Assembly: GCF_018687715.1 (NCBI RefSeq)
Contig: NC_056760.1
Coordinates: forward strand, 9,350,001-9,414,000
Direction of reading: 5' to 3'
Length of the DNA: 64,000 bases
Source: Carya illinoinensis
Lineage: Eukaryota; Streptophyta; Magnoliopsida; Fagales; Juglandaceae
How positions within the stretch are numbered: position 1 is the first letter of the stretch; each line of letters begins with the position of its first letter. This document shows positions 21,988-32,582 of this stretch, one piece after another. The position numbers were made by a program, and so were the translations under genes. The notes below the pieces were generated by a model. That model was given only the letters and a program-made list of their open reading frames with translations, did no database searches and had not been told where the DNA came from.

Positions 21988-23421
21988 ATGGATGCAGATC
22001 TTGCAAGACAATGGGAGGATTTCAGCCTAACTGAGAAGGAGAAAGGTGTGGTAATCCCTCCATCCAAAGCAACACAGAAAATCATGCAACAAGGCAAGGT
22101 TTGCCTACTGGCCATGATAGTAGCAGAAAGACCAGTCAACCGAGAGGCTTTCAAAACAACTATGTCCAAAGTATGGAAATGCAAGAGCTGGATTCAGTTT
22201 TCAGAAGTAGGAACCAATAAGTTCCTGATAGAGTTTAACCATAAGCAAGACCTGCAACAGGTTATCAGTGGCAGACCATGGTCTTTCGACAGATGGTTAG
22301 TATGTCTACAGCCTTTTGAAGGCCACAGGTCGATTAATGAAGTCCTATTCCATACAGAGGTGTTTTGGGTACAAGTTTTTAACATGCCATTTGCTAGCAT
22401 GACACAGGAGGTAGGGACTCAGATTGCTGAACACCTTGGGAGAGTCTTAACTGTCCAAACAGATGAGAGGGGAATAGGTTGGGGGAAATGCATGAGGATG
22501 AGGGTGGAAGTTGACATCTCCAAGGCACTCCAAAGGGGGATCTTCCTGACCTTTGAAGGGAAAAAAACCTGGGTTTTTTTCAAGTATGAACGACTTCCCA
22601 ACTTTTGTTTCAAGTGTGGTGTTATCAAACATGACCAGAAGGGGTGCAATGAGGCATCCACAAGCAAGGATAAGCTGCAGTATGGTTCATGGATGCGTGC
22701 ACCAGCTGTTAATGAGCATGAGGTAACAAGGAAGAGGTATGGCAATGAAACCTGCCACCAACCTGAGGAAGAGCAACCACGGATGGAGGAGGGGAAGGTC
22801 AGGGATGAAGGGCAAAACTGTCAAGAGAAACCAACCAAGGAAAACCAACACTCCAAGTTACCTGATGTTGACAAAGCAGAAACAAAAACAGAAAATGCAG
22901 ACATGCTTTCCAAATTTCAGACTGTAGAGTCCTTTCAATTTCCTATTCAGGAAACTGGGAGGGTTCCACTTATGGACATACCAGAAAGTAACTTTAATGT
23001 TGTAAGGAACGGTCTGTTACAACCCTCTGACAACACTATGGCCTCAGTCCTCAATGCAGACACAGCAAGGCACTCAAGGGACCAAGTGGGCTCCAAGGGC
23101 CTCGAGAGAAATGATGATCTGAGGGCACAGGCCTCATCTCTAGCCCATTTTGTCTCAAATCAGGTCCAGGTCTTGGAGACTATGCAGAAAAGGGCTACCT
23201 GGAAAAGGAAGGCAAGGGATAAACATATGGAATGTCAACTAGCTGGCCCGGGGGAGGACAAAGAAAACAGGCCTAAAGGGATTAAAAGAGAGGGGCCTCT
23301 CTGGATGACAGAAACAGAACACAAAGCACTCAAGAAACCAAAAATTGAGCAGGTATGCATCTCACTAGCTCATAACATAACTGAGGTGGAGGCTGACTTT
23401 CAGCCCCACCCAATTAAATGA
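21988..23421 (+). CDS. LINE-B ORF1: gag-like nucleic-acid-binding protein (477 aa)
   Basis: It starts at ATG 21988 in the favourable context GCCATGG. Residues about 20-165 match the DUF4283 domain of plant LINE ORF1 proteins (MQQGKVCLLAMIVAERPVN; ISGRPWSFDRW). Around residue 206 is a canonical CCHC zinc knuckle CFKCGVIKHDQKGC, with all four ligands present. The C-terminal half is hydrophilic, rich in K/E/Q and low-complexity. The protein should bind LINE RNA to form the ribonucleoprotein needed for retrotransposition. Its TGA overlaps the ORF2 ATG (ATGA, 23418-23421), suggesting coupled re-initiation. Confidence 0.92.
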   Translation: MDADLARQWEDFSLTEKEKGVVIPPSKATQKIMQQGKVCLLAMIVAERPVNREAFKTTMSKVWKCKSWIQFSEVGTNKFLIEFNHKQDLQQVISGRPWSFDRWLVCLQPFEGHRSINEVLFHTEVFWVQVFNMPFASMTQEVGTQIAEHLGRVLTVQTDERGIGWGKCMRMRVEVDISKALQRGIFLTFEGKKTWVFFKYERLPNFCFKCGVIKHDQKGCNEASTSKDKLQYGSWMRAPAVNEHEVTRKRYGNETCHQPEEEQPRMEEGKVRDEGQNCQEKPTKENQHSKLPDVDKAETKTENADMLSKFQTVESFQFPIQETGRVPLMDIPESNFNVVRNGLLQPSDNTMASVLNADTARHSRDQVGSKGLERNDDLRAQASSLAHFVSNQVQVLETMQKRATWKRKARDKHMECQLAGPGEDKENRPKGIKREGPLWMTETEHKALKKPKIEQVCISLAHNITEVEADFQPHPIK

Positions 23422-26400
23422 GTTGTTTAAGCTGGAACTGCCGAGGGCTTGGGAACCCTCGGACAGTGAATAATTTGTGCCTTATGGTGCAAAATAAGTC
23501 CCCATCTTTTGTTTTCTTAATGGAAACAAAATGTACAAGACCAAAAATGGAATCAATTAAGAAACTGCTGAGATATGAACACAGTTTTATAGTAAACTCA
23601 ATAGGGGCCAGTGGAGGCCTTGCTTTCTTCTGGAAAGAGGGAATAGAGGCAGAAATTTTATCCTACACTCAGTCCCACATCTCCCTCCTTGTTAAGGAGG
23701 TGAAGGAAAATGTGACATGGCATCTAACTGGTTTCTATGGAAACCCAGTCACATCAAAAAGACATGAGAGTTGGCAAATCCTACAAGCCCTGACACCTAC
23801 TACAGCTGCTGGTTGGCTGTGTGTGGGTGACTTTAATGAGATCCTGAATTATGGAGAAAAAAGGGGAGGGCATCTGAGACCTTATAACCAAATGGAACTC
23901 TTTCGAGAAGCTGTGTACAAGAGTGGCCTCAGTGACATGGGCTTCTCAGGAAACAAATTCACATGGTCAAATGGCAGAACAGGAGAGGCTTTCACCAAGG
24001 AAAGACTTGATAGAGCTTTCTGTAATGCAGCATGGTCAGACCTCTTCAATGACTCAAGGGTACACACACTCCCTGCCACGAACTCAGACCATAGTCCCAT
24101 TTGGGTTACTTTTGATAAATTGCAGACCATGGACAACAGGAAACTCAAACCTTTCAGGTTTGAAGCTAGGTGGTTACTACATGAAGAGTGTGCTAAGAAG
24201 GTAGAGGAAGCTTGGCATGCACCCAGGTTAAATGGAAGCATCATGCAACGTATGTCAGAGGGTCTGAACTCTTGTAAACAAAGACTACAAGTGTGGAGCA
24301 AGCAGGTTTTTGGCCATCAAAACAGAATGATTAAAGAACAGATGGCACTTCTCTCCTCTTTGCAAGAGAGGAACACCGGGCAACTAAATGGGGAGATTAA
24401 ACAAGTACAAAGAAAGGTGGATGGGATCCTAAATGAAGAAAACCTCAAATGGAAGCAAAGGGCCAAACAAAAATGGTTGGTGGAGGGAGATAGAAATACA
24501 AAATTCTTCCACCAAACTGCCTCTAACAGGAAGAAAACCAACACCATTAAAAAATTGGTGGATTGCAGTGGACAAATTATAACCTCAAAGAGGGGGATCA
24601 GTACCCTACTCAATGATCATTTTTCTGAACTCTTTTCCTCATCAAATCCCAACAACCCCACAGAATGCCTCTCTTCCTTGCAGACTCGTGTGACTGACTT
24701 CCATAATGAGTTGCTCAACAAACCATATTGCAAGCAAGAGGTTGAAGAAGCCCTTTTCCATATGAATGGCCTCAGCTCTCCAGGACCAGATGGTTTTCCT
24801 GCAATTTTCTACCAAAAGAACTGGTCAATCGTGGGTCCTCAAGTGTGCAAAGCTGTTCTGGATGTTCTGAACTCAAAATGCAGTATGGAAGCAATTAACA
24901 GCACCTACATAGCACTCATCCCAAAGAAGAAGGTACCTACTAAGGTGACTGAATTCAGACCTATATCCCTTTGCAATGTTACTTACAAGCTTATCTCTAA
25001 AGTTATTGCAAACAGGCTGAAAAAAGTGTTGCCTAGTATAATATCCCCCTCTCAATCTGCTTTTGTTCCTAATAGATTAATTTCTGACAACATAATTGTG
25101 GCTTTTGAGACTTTGCATACAATGAAGTGTAAAATGGCAGGCAAAGAAGGGTACATGGCTCTTAAATTAGATATGAGCAAAGCCTATGATAGGGTGGAAT
25201 GGTGCTTCCTAAGAACTGTCCTCTACAAGCTAGGCTTCAGCAAAACATGGGTAGAGTTAGTGATGAACTGTATTGAAACTGTATCATATGCCATCCTTGT
25301 AAATGGAGAACCTCAAGCTACCTTTCAACCCTCTAGAGGTATTAGACAAGGAGACCCCTTGTCACCATACCTATTTATACTGTGTGCAGAAGCCTTGAGC
25401 AATTTGATTCAAAAGGCTGAGGAAGGAAGGCTCATACATGGGGTCCCAGTTGCAAGAAGTCAAATGAGAATCTCACACCTGTTTTTTGCAGACGACAGTC
25501 TCCTGTTTTGTAAGGCAAATGCAGAGGAGTGGAGTAGGTTGATTGGTCTACTAAGGGTTTATGAAATGGCATCGGGCCAAAGACTAAACCTGGACAAGAC
25601 ATCAATCATTTTCAGTAAGAACACAGCAAGACCAACCCAAGACTACATTCTCTCTATTGCAGGGATGAGATCAGCCATGGCATATGAAAGGTATCTTGGC
25701 CTGCCCTCTGTAGTGGGCCGTAGCAAGCTTAAGTCTTTCAATAGCATCTTGGACAGTATAAGAACAAGATTGAGTAACCAGAGAGTCAAGGCACTATCTC
25801 AGGCAGGAAAGGAAGTTTACCTAAAAGCAGTTATACAAGCACTTCCAACCTACACAATGAGTGTTTTCAAGCTCCCCATCACTCTACTACAGTCTATTAA
25901 TAAGGCCATTCAGAGGTTTTGGTGGGGCCAGCAAGACAAGGAACGCAAGATACACTGGATTTCTCTGGAAAAAATGGGGCAAGCAAAGTCAGCAGGAGGC
26001 ATGGGATTTAGGGACCTTGAAGACTTCAACAAGGCAATGCTTTCTAAGCAATGCTGGCGCCTAATTCAAGATCCTAACTCACTGGCCTCAAAAGTCCTCA
26101 AGGCCAAGTATTTCCCAACAGCAACCTTCTATACAGCTAAGGTAGGATCAAAGCCATCATTTGTGTGGAGAAGTCTTCTGGCAGCTAGGCATGTTGTAGA
26201 GGCAGGTTCAGGGTGGAGAGTAGGGACAGGAACCAACATTAAGATTTGGGAAGACAAATGGTTAGGCCATCCCAAACAAAACAAGCTCAAAAGCCCAGTT
26301 AAGATCCTAGAGGCCAAGGCTACAGTAGCAGAATTAATTGACTCAGCAACAAAAAGATGGAAGACAGACCTAGTGCAAGAAATTTTTGAGGAACAAGAAG

Positions 26401-27521
26401 CCAAATTGATCCTGCAAACCCCTATTAGTTCTAGAGAATCAAAGGATAAAATAATATGGCAAGGGACTAAGGAAGGTTTATTCTCTGTCAGGAGTGCGTA
26501 TCATTTGGAGAAAACAAGGGTATTGCAAGATGCAGGTCAAGCCTCAACAAGCAACAGATTCCAAGCAGTTTGGAACACCATTTGGCAGACCCATGTCACC
26601 CCGGCAGACAAAGTTTTCCTATGGAGAGCTTGCCATGAAGCTCTTCCTACTCAATCCAATCTCTTCAAAAGGAAAATAGTGAGGGACCCTCTATGCCCCA
26701 TATGCCAAAGAGAGGAAGAAACTGTGATCCATGCTCTGTGGAGCTGTGAAGCAGCAGTGGATGTGTGGGGCCAATGCTCCAAGAAACTCCAGAAGTGCAC
26801 TTCCTCTCAAGCTCCCATGCTGCTGTTTTTTGAAACTGTGTCTAAGGCCTTTTCTGAAACTGAACTGCAAGAATTTATTCTAATTGCTAGGAAGCTGTGG
26901 TGGAGAAGGAACTCTTTCATTTTCAATAAGGAATTCTCTCACCCTAGTGTAATTGTTAGAGAAACCAGGATCATGATGGAAATGATGGCTGAAAGGGAGG
27001 AGACTCACCAGAGTAGCAGGAGAGACAGTCAAGTATGTACCTCAGAAGATGCATGGAATGCTCCCCCATCGACATGGTTCAAAGCTAATTGGGATGGGGC
27101 TGTGGATAAGGCTAAGGGCCAAATTGGAATAGGTGTCATCATCAGGGACTGCAATGGCCAAGTAATTGCTACCATGCGTGATAAGAAGCAGATGTTCCCT
27201 GACCCTTTGCTAGCAGAATCGTATGGAGCACTAGCAGCTGCTCAACTAGCACTGGATTTAGGACTACAAAGAATTGTACTAGAGGGGGACTCATTGCAAG
27301 TGACCAAGACCTTACAAGAAGAGAGAGAAGCTTGGAGCTGTGCTAGCATGATCATGTCTGAAACTAGAACTTGTCTTAAATATTTTGCTAAGTGGGATGT
27401 TTCTCATGTTAGGAGAAATGGCAACAAAATTGCCCACTTACTTGCAAAAAATGCTTTGACCATTTCTGAACTTATTGTAACCATGGAGGACTCTCCTTCT
27501 TGGATTTATCCACTACTATAA
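23418..27521 (+). CDS. LINE-B ORF2: endonuclease / reverse transcriptase / RNase H (1367 aa)
   Basis: A single uninterrupted frame. The N-terminal apurinic-type endonuclease (about residues 1-230) has LSWNCRGLG, GDFNEIL and the catalytic NSDHSPIW. The RT domain (about 480-760) has FRPISLCNVTYKLISK, LDMSKAYDRVEW, RQGDPLSPYLF and intact FADD near residue 690. A zf-RVT region follows (about 1080-1170, including CPICQREEETVIHALWSC). A C-terminal RNase H (about 1220-1350) starts at ANWDGAV and includes EGDSLQVT. No catalytic motif looks damaged. It would nick genomic DNA and copy its own RNA by target-primed reverse transcription in the nucleus. Confidence 0.95.
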   Translation: MSCLSWNCRGLGNPRTVNNLCLMVQNKSPSFVFLMETKCTRPKMESIKKLLRYEHSFIVNSIGASGGLAFFWKEGIEAEILSYTQSHISLLVKEVKENVTWHLTGFYGNPVTSKRHESWQILQALTPTTAAGWLCVGDFNEILNYGEKRGGHLRPYNQMELFREAVYKSGLSDMGFSGNKFTWSNGRTGEAFTKERLDRAFCNAAWSDLFNDSRVHTLPATNSDHSPIWVTFDKLQTMDNRKLKPFRFEARWLLHEECAKKVEEAWHAPRLNGSIMQRMSEGLNSCKQRLQVWSKQVFGHQNRMIKEQMALLSSLQERNTGQLNGEIKQVQRKVDGILNEENLKWKQRAKQKWLVEGDRNTKFFHQTASNRKKTNTIKKLVDCSGQIITSKRGISTLLNDHFSELFSSSNPNNPTECLSSLQTRVTDFHNELLNKPYCKQEVEEALFHMNGLSSPGPDGFPAIFYQKNWSIVGPQVCKAVLDVLNSKCSMEAINSTYIALIPKKKVPTKVTEFRPISLCNVTYKLISKVIANRLKKVLPSIISPSQSAFVPNRLISDNIIVAFETLHTMKCKMAGKEGYMALKLDMSKAYDRVEWCFLRTVLYKLGFSKTWVELVMNCIETVSYAILVNGEPQATFQPSRGIRQGDPLSPYLFILCAEALSNLIQKAEEGRLIHGVPVARSQMRISHLFFADDSLLFCKANAEEWSRLIGLLRVYEMASGQRLNLDKTSIIFSKNTARPTQDYILSIAGMRSAMAYERYLGLPSVVGRSKLKSFNSILDSIRTRLSNQRVKALSQAGKEVYLKAVIQALPTYTMSVFKLPITLLQSINKAIQRFWWGQQDKERKIHWISLEKMGQAKSAGGMGFRDLEDFNKAMLSKQCWRLIQDPNSLASKVLKAKYFPTATFYTAKVGSKPSFVWRSLLAARHVVEAGSGWRVGTGTNIKIWEDKWLGHPKQNKLKSPVKILEAKATVAELIDSATKRWKTDLVQEIFEEQEAKLILQTPISSRESKDKIIWQGTKEGLFSVRSAYHLEKTRVLQDAGQASTSNRFQAVWNTIWQTHVTPADKVFLWRACHEALPTQSNLFKRKIVRDPLCPICQREEETVIHALWSCEAAVDVWGQCSKKLQKCTSSQAPMLLFFETVSKAFSETELQEFILIARKLWWRRNSFIFNKEFSHPSVIVRETRIMMEMMAEREETHQSSRRDSQVCTSEDAWNAPPSTWFKANWDGAVDKAKGQIGIGVIIRDCNGQVIATMRDKKQMFPDPLLAESYGALAAAQLALDLGLQRIVLEGDSLQVTKTLQEEREAWSCASMIMSETRTCLKYFAKWDVSHVRRNGNKIAHLLAKNALTISELIVTMEDSPSWIYPLL

Positions 27522-27559
27522 TGAAATGGCATAAGGGTATTCCCCTTTTCAAAAAAAAA

Positions 27560-27577
27560 GAAATCATCAAATTATCA
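27560..27577. repeat. LINE-B target-site duplication, 3' copy
   Basis: An 18-bp direct repeat directly after the A9 tail, identical to 21884-21901. Confidence 0.95.
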
Positions 27578-29246
27578 GATTATTTCGACCATAAGAAAGA
27601 GAACTCTAAACAGAAGACAATGATGTATGCATTGTTATATATATATATATAAAGCTCAAGAACAAATATATGATAGCTTAGTTTAATTGCACGATCTAAT
27701 TAATACATGTAGATTAAGTATAGTTGGCTCCAATTATTCCTATAGTTAGCTAGCTACTTTAGTGTTTTAATTCCACCCAACGCATGATAGTCAAGATAAT
27801 AGACCAGTTGTAAAATCAGGAAAGAAAACTCGATTCAAACGAGAAATAAATCATCTTAAGGGCAGGTTTGGAAATTCAAAAATTTCAACTCAAACTTAAA
27901 ATTTACATCTCATTATTATAACTTTTTTAAATTTTCACACAAAGTATAATAAATAATTCAACTTTTTCAAATCCCAATACAACTTTTTCAAATCTCAATA
28001 TAATAATAACACTAAAAACTAATATTTTAAACTTTCATCTCAACTCAAATTTCTTATCTCAACTCAAATTTATCATCTCTACTCCCAAACCTCCACAAAT
28101 TTCCAACATGAAATCACTCCTTAATATAACGAAAAGATTACTAACATGCAGTCAGCCGACCTTGATTGCATGGACGTGTGTAACTAACCTTGACTAAGGT
28201 GTAGTTTGGTTAGTCAACCCATCTCAATTAACTCAACTCATCTCATCTAATCATTACAACTTTCTAACTTCCAACACAAAATATAATAAATAATTCAATA
28301 TTTTCAAATCCCAATTCAAATTTTTTAAATTCCAAAATAATAATAATAATAATAAATAATATTTTAAACTTTCATCTCAATTCAACCTACTATTTAAACC
28401 GGGCCTAAGATTTGTTGATGGACGGAACATTCATTTTCTGGACTGGACCAAACTTAACACTTATAGGGACCGGTTTGGTTTGATTCGTTCGGTCTAGTTT
28501 AATTATTATTATTATTTTCTACGCAATAACATGCGGATTAATGCCTCTTTGTTTTACAATTCATCTAATCTAATTATTATAATTTTTTAAAATTTTCATA
28601 CAAAATAAAATAAATAATTTAATTTTTTCAAAACCTAAAACAAAATAATATTAAAAATATATTTTTTAATAATATTTTATTTAAATTTTAACTTTAATCT
28701 CAACTCAACTTCTCTCATCTCATATGCGAAAACAAACAATTAGTTTCTCACTTCAATTTGATAGTTTATATAATTTTTTTAATTTAATAATTAGGAAAAT
28801 AATTATTAGTATCTTAATATTTTTTATTTTTTAAAAAATATTTAAATATATTTAAAAAATAATATTTTTAAAAATATAATTTGTACTAAAAGCAAACAAA
28901 ATAGATAAACTTAAATAGCATAATAGCACTACCCTGAGCATATATATGATTAAAAATTCGACGAAAGTCAAATATTTAATAACTTAATTGTAATTAGATT
29001 AATTTGTGTAGTACGGACTCTTCCAATAATTTCCACCTTCATTATAAAGTCCTTTATTCCCTTTCTTTCTCCTTGTATTTTTCCATAAATATTATGTACT
29101 ATTTTTACTCAATTACGTTATTTACTCAAAAAGGTTAAACCTTGATCCACGTGACAAGGGAAAATAATTCTTATGCAATTGCCAAAACCCAACCCCAATT
29201 AGCAATTACTTCATCTGCACATGATGATGATTTCCATGAAAGTTCA
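27578..29246. other. CRK intergenic DNA with three AT-rich MITE-like insertions
   Basis: 27578-27858 matches 41778-42085, the next array unit. Three copies of an AT-rich repeat follow: 27860-28094, about 28200-28407 and about 28532-28745. They share TTTTTAAATTTTCA and CATCTCAACTCAA motifs and GGTTTGG/CCAAACC ends. From about 29012 the sequence matches the CRK-A 3' flank at 2571-2810. No genes are seen. Confidence 0.75.
27860..28094. mobile_element. AT-rich MITE-like element (family with many copies here)
   Basis: The ends are GGGCAGGTTTGG and, inverted, GGAGGTTTGGG. The paralogous site near 42086 lacks the insert (CATCTTAAAACAAATTTCC), so this is a real insertion. Related copies lie near 28200, 28532, 39823, 42950, 47225, 48465, 49402 and 59872. 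There is no coding capacity. Confidence 0.7.
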
Positions 29247-29661
29247 TGTTGAAAGCCACCTGCAGTGTGAAACCAAATCCATAGCAATTCATTCACCAAC
29301 CCCCAGAACGTCTGCACCGTTTCCTTTCTTGGAATATTAGGCCACCCACCGTCTCCCAAGTCAGGAATTGCTGCACCGAAATACACCTACCTCTTGGTCA
29401 AGAAACGTGGGAGTTTTGTCTCCCATGGCTCTCCTATAAAAGGAGATGAATTGTGAAGAGAAAATCATCCTCACTGAGGTGAGAGATCGGGCAGAGGGCT
29501 TAGCGCGAAAATGGGTTATGGGGAAACCCAGAACGGAGGCCATTTGAGAGAGATGGTGTGAGTATTTGTAAAATTGTACAAACATATTGAAAAAATCGAA
29601 TTTCCGCTTCAGTGGACGTAGGCAAGTTGCCGAACCACTTAAATATTGTCTCTATCTATTG
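29247..29661 (+). repeat. 5' LTR of the non-autonomous element, missing its last about 34 bp
   Basis: It starts TGTTGAAAGCC. A TATA box CTATAAAAGG is near 29434. It aligns with 32583-33005 with a few percent differences and a small indel. Homology stops at CTATCTATTG, where the 3' LTR goes on for 34 bp to ...GCGCAACA. No primer-binding site follows. Confidence 0.88.
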
Positions 29662-30017
29662 AGATTCGCTATCGGTACTGTCGATCTGAACTGACGAGGT
29701 GTTGCAGATCATTTTGGGCTAGATCTACGTCGGTTGGAGTTCAATTGTGATGATCAAATAGTGCTGACAAACTATTTGGATCATTCCGGACTCATCCATA
29801 CGGTGGAAATATTGAGATTCACCATCGGTACTGTCGATCTGAACTGTCGAGGTGTTGCAGATCATTTTGGGCTAGATCTACGCCGGTTGGAGTTCAATTG
29901 TGATGATCAAATAGTGCTGATAAACTATTTGGATCATTCCGGACTCATCCGTACGGTGGGAATGTTGAGATTCGCCATCGGTACATTTGATCTGAACCGT
30001 CCACGTATTACAGATCA
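29659..30017 (+). repeat. 153-bp tandem repeat (just over two units)
   Basis: TTGAGATTCGCTATCGGTA-like unit starts lie at 29659, 29812 and 29965, exactly 153 bp (51 codons) apart. The third unit is partial. The frame stays open from 29734 to 30030 only because the period is a multiple of three. Confidence 0.9.
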
Positions 30018-30019
30018 GT

Positions 30020-30243
30020 TGTGGGCTTGATCGTAGCCAGTTGGAGTCGTGACGGACTCATTTGCTGTGGGCTTGATGGTAGCCAGTTAGAGTCATGACG
30101 GACTCATTTGCTGTGGGCTTGATCATAGCCAGTTGGAATCGTGACGGACTCATTTGTTTTGGGCTTGATCGTAGCAAGTTGGAGTCGTGACGGACTCATT
30201 GGTTTTGGGCTTGATTTAAGCCAGTTGGGATCGTGAAATTTGA
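30020..30243 (+). repeat. 46-bp tandem repeat (5 units)
   Basis: Units with TGGGCTTGATCGTAGCCAG and GACGGACTCATT start at 30020, 30066, 30112, 30158 and 30204, a perfect 46-bp period. The array follows the 153-bp array directly. Confidence 0.92.
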
Positions 30244-32582
30244 TGGAGCAAATTTCAGATCATTGGACGATGCTGATTAACTTGTTATATCAGCAGTTTT
30301 TTTGCAGTCGTACAACTCATGGAGCATATTGTTATTAAGAGGAGAACCGCATCGGATCTCATTATGGCTTTCTTTGAAAAGCCAGTTGCAAATAACAAAG
30401 TGCAGATGAAGCTTCGGTGTGGTAGTGTGGATACGTACAGTATAAGGAAGTTCTGTCTAGGAGATTGGAAATTTTAAGTGTATCCATTGTGACCCTCCAA
30501 TCTTTCCTGGGAACTGACTTAGTGAGGTACTATTCATTTCTACGGTAAATTCATTAAAGCAATGTCAGGAAGTAAGGCTTCAAATCTTGTCAGATTTGAG
30601 GTGGAGAAACGGTTCAATTTCAGATAAGGCAGAAGGTACTATTGTTGTCCAATAGCATTTGGCGTTGTGGTCAAAAGGTTGGGAGGTCATGAGAATGGCT
30701 ATGAGTAATTCTGCATAGAAGTCGAAGTCGAAGTTTCTTAATGTAAGAGATCTTATCCTAGATGAGGAGGTGCGCAGAAGAGATTCTGGCAAGATCTCGA
30801 GTTGTTGGTCCTGAAAGTTGATTGTAAAGAAGAGGCAAGTCAAGATCTGGACAACAGATGACTCGCTAGAAATTGTGGCAAGACAGGCCATAAGAGACTG
30901 CTAAAATCAGGAGAAAATTGAGAATGATGCTGTGAATATGGTGACCGAAGAAATACATGGCGTTGCATTTCTTACAGTGCACAATGCTGTTAAAGACAGT
31001 TTGAAGACAACAGTCATTCAATAGTGTTTTCTCAAAGGCGTTGAAGGGCAAATCAATCCCTGAAATCAACAGTGATAATAGCGACTGGTGAAACGGCTAG
31101 TACAAGGAGCAGTTTCGGCAAGTGGCTCCAAGTCAGTAAATGGAGATACTGGTATTGATGCTAATGTTGTGTCTCTCTCCATGAAAAAAGAGACATGTAT
31201 ATCCTCATGGCATGCCACTAATTCCCAGAGTTGCCATGATAGATGATGTGTTAATGTTAGCAGGTCCACAAGTTTACACACAAGCATTGGTTTGGCATTA
31301 ATGCAGGGTATGTGGTGGAAATTCATGTCGATGGCTGATGAACTTCCAGGAGAGCTAAACGTGGAAGTTACACCATAGTTTTCAGCAAGGTTATTTTCGA
31401 CATGGGCCGAATTGAAATGCTTGGAATTGGTTTATTCTGAGTGGATATGCTTTTATGGTGAAGCATAATAGCGGGAGCTATGAAGATCTTCATTAAGGTG
31501 GAGATTGTTGCTATTGTTACCAAATAACATTTAGTGTTGGAAGGTCACGAAAGATTAATTGATCTTGGCTCGTGGTAATGGTCGTGTGAATTAGATGAGA
31601 AAGTAAAAGGAACTCAGTTTTACTTTTCTAAAGAAATCTCCCTAGACCACGACATGAAGCAAAGCTGTGAGAGATGAGAACAAAATGTCAGATGTTCTAT
31701 GGATATCTACACCTAAAGTTGATGATCACATAACTGCCAAGACGATCAGACTTCCATGGTGGTTACTACCTTAAACTATATCCTGCTGAATGAAGGTAGT
31801 GAACTACGGTATGAAGAAAAATCTTGCAAGAAGGGAGATTATGCAAGTCAGAGACTGCACACAAGATGAGCATATGTGACTGAAGATAGCAGCAGGATGA
31901 AAGGTAAGTCACCCAGATCAGAGATGGAAACCTTGGCAACAGGTTCTCTGATATGTGTCAAGGTCCGTGCGAGACCATTGATTCCCAGTGCAGTGGGAGA
32001 TGTATTGCCCTATATATAGATGTGTTGATTAAGGGCACTGTACGTGATAAACTAAAGTTATGCATCACTTTAGTTAATCTTCTGACTTGAAGACATGAGC
32101 TGTGAAATTGTGTAGATAATAAGAGATCATGCTGGAGATAGAGCTCGGCATGTTGAGAACCAGTCTCCAAGTTGGAGATTGGTGTGATTGTAGGATTATG
32201 GAGCCTGGTTTGAAAGCTGTAAAGGCATCAGGCAGATTATTCGCTCGGATGTGGCTAGAGCGAAGCTTAGTTTGCTCAAGGTGTACATGAGTGCGGACTC
32301 ATGGACTCAAGCAAAAGAAAGAATCCTAGAGAGTTGAGATTGTGCAGTTAAGCACTGGTAAATCTCCTCTGAAGAAAATCCTTTACAAGCTCCGTGGATG
32401 TAGACGATGCTAATGCATTTGAAGATGCATTTGGAGAGGCATCTGGATATCCATTTGAAGACGTACCTACAGATGCATTTGATAGCGGAAATCTCTCATG
32501 TCAAAGAAATAGGTGAATTCATTTGAAGAATGAATCAGTTTGCAAGCAGCTTGGTATGGCACACTTTGGTGGAGGGGGTGAT
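30244..32582 (+). other. Interior of the non-autonomous LTR element, no intact ORF
   Basis: Short frames only, the longest about 100 codons and on the opposite strand. Direct low-order repetition of GATGCATTTG motifs occurs at 32410-32480. The purine tract before the 3' LTR is at 32569-32580. No protein family was recognised. Confidence 0.6.

Larger units (their letters stand above)
21902..27559 (+). mobile_element. LINE-B: structurally complete L1-type LINE (5658 bp)
   Basis: It is flanked by an 18-bp perfect TSD GAAATCATCAAATTATCA (21884-21901 and 27560-27577). The paralogous upstream DNA at about 40472 and 41769 carries this site once, followed directly by GATTATTT, which proves the insertion. 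The element has an 86-bp 5' leader, two fully open ORFs overlapping by ATGA, a short 3' UTR and an A9 tail. An intact TSD and uninterrupted ORFs mark it as young and possibly still competent. Confidence 0.95.

Noticed and set aside
21988..23421. LINE-B ORF1 as a host zinc-knuckle gene
   Set aside because: It overlaps ORF2 by ATGA, and both sit between matched TSDs with an A-tail, so it belongs to the LINE.
29734..30030. A 98-codon ORF with 51-residue internal repeats
   Set aside because: It is the 153-bp minisatellite read in frame; no start or promoter context, and the sequence lies in an LTR-element leader.
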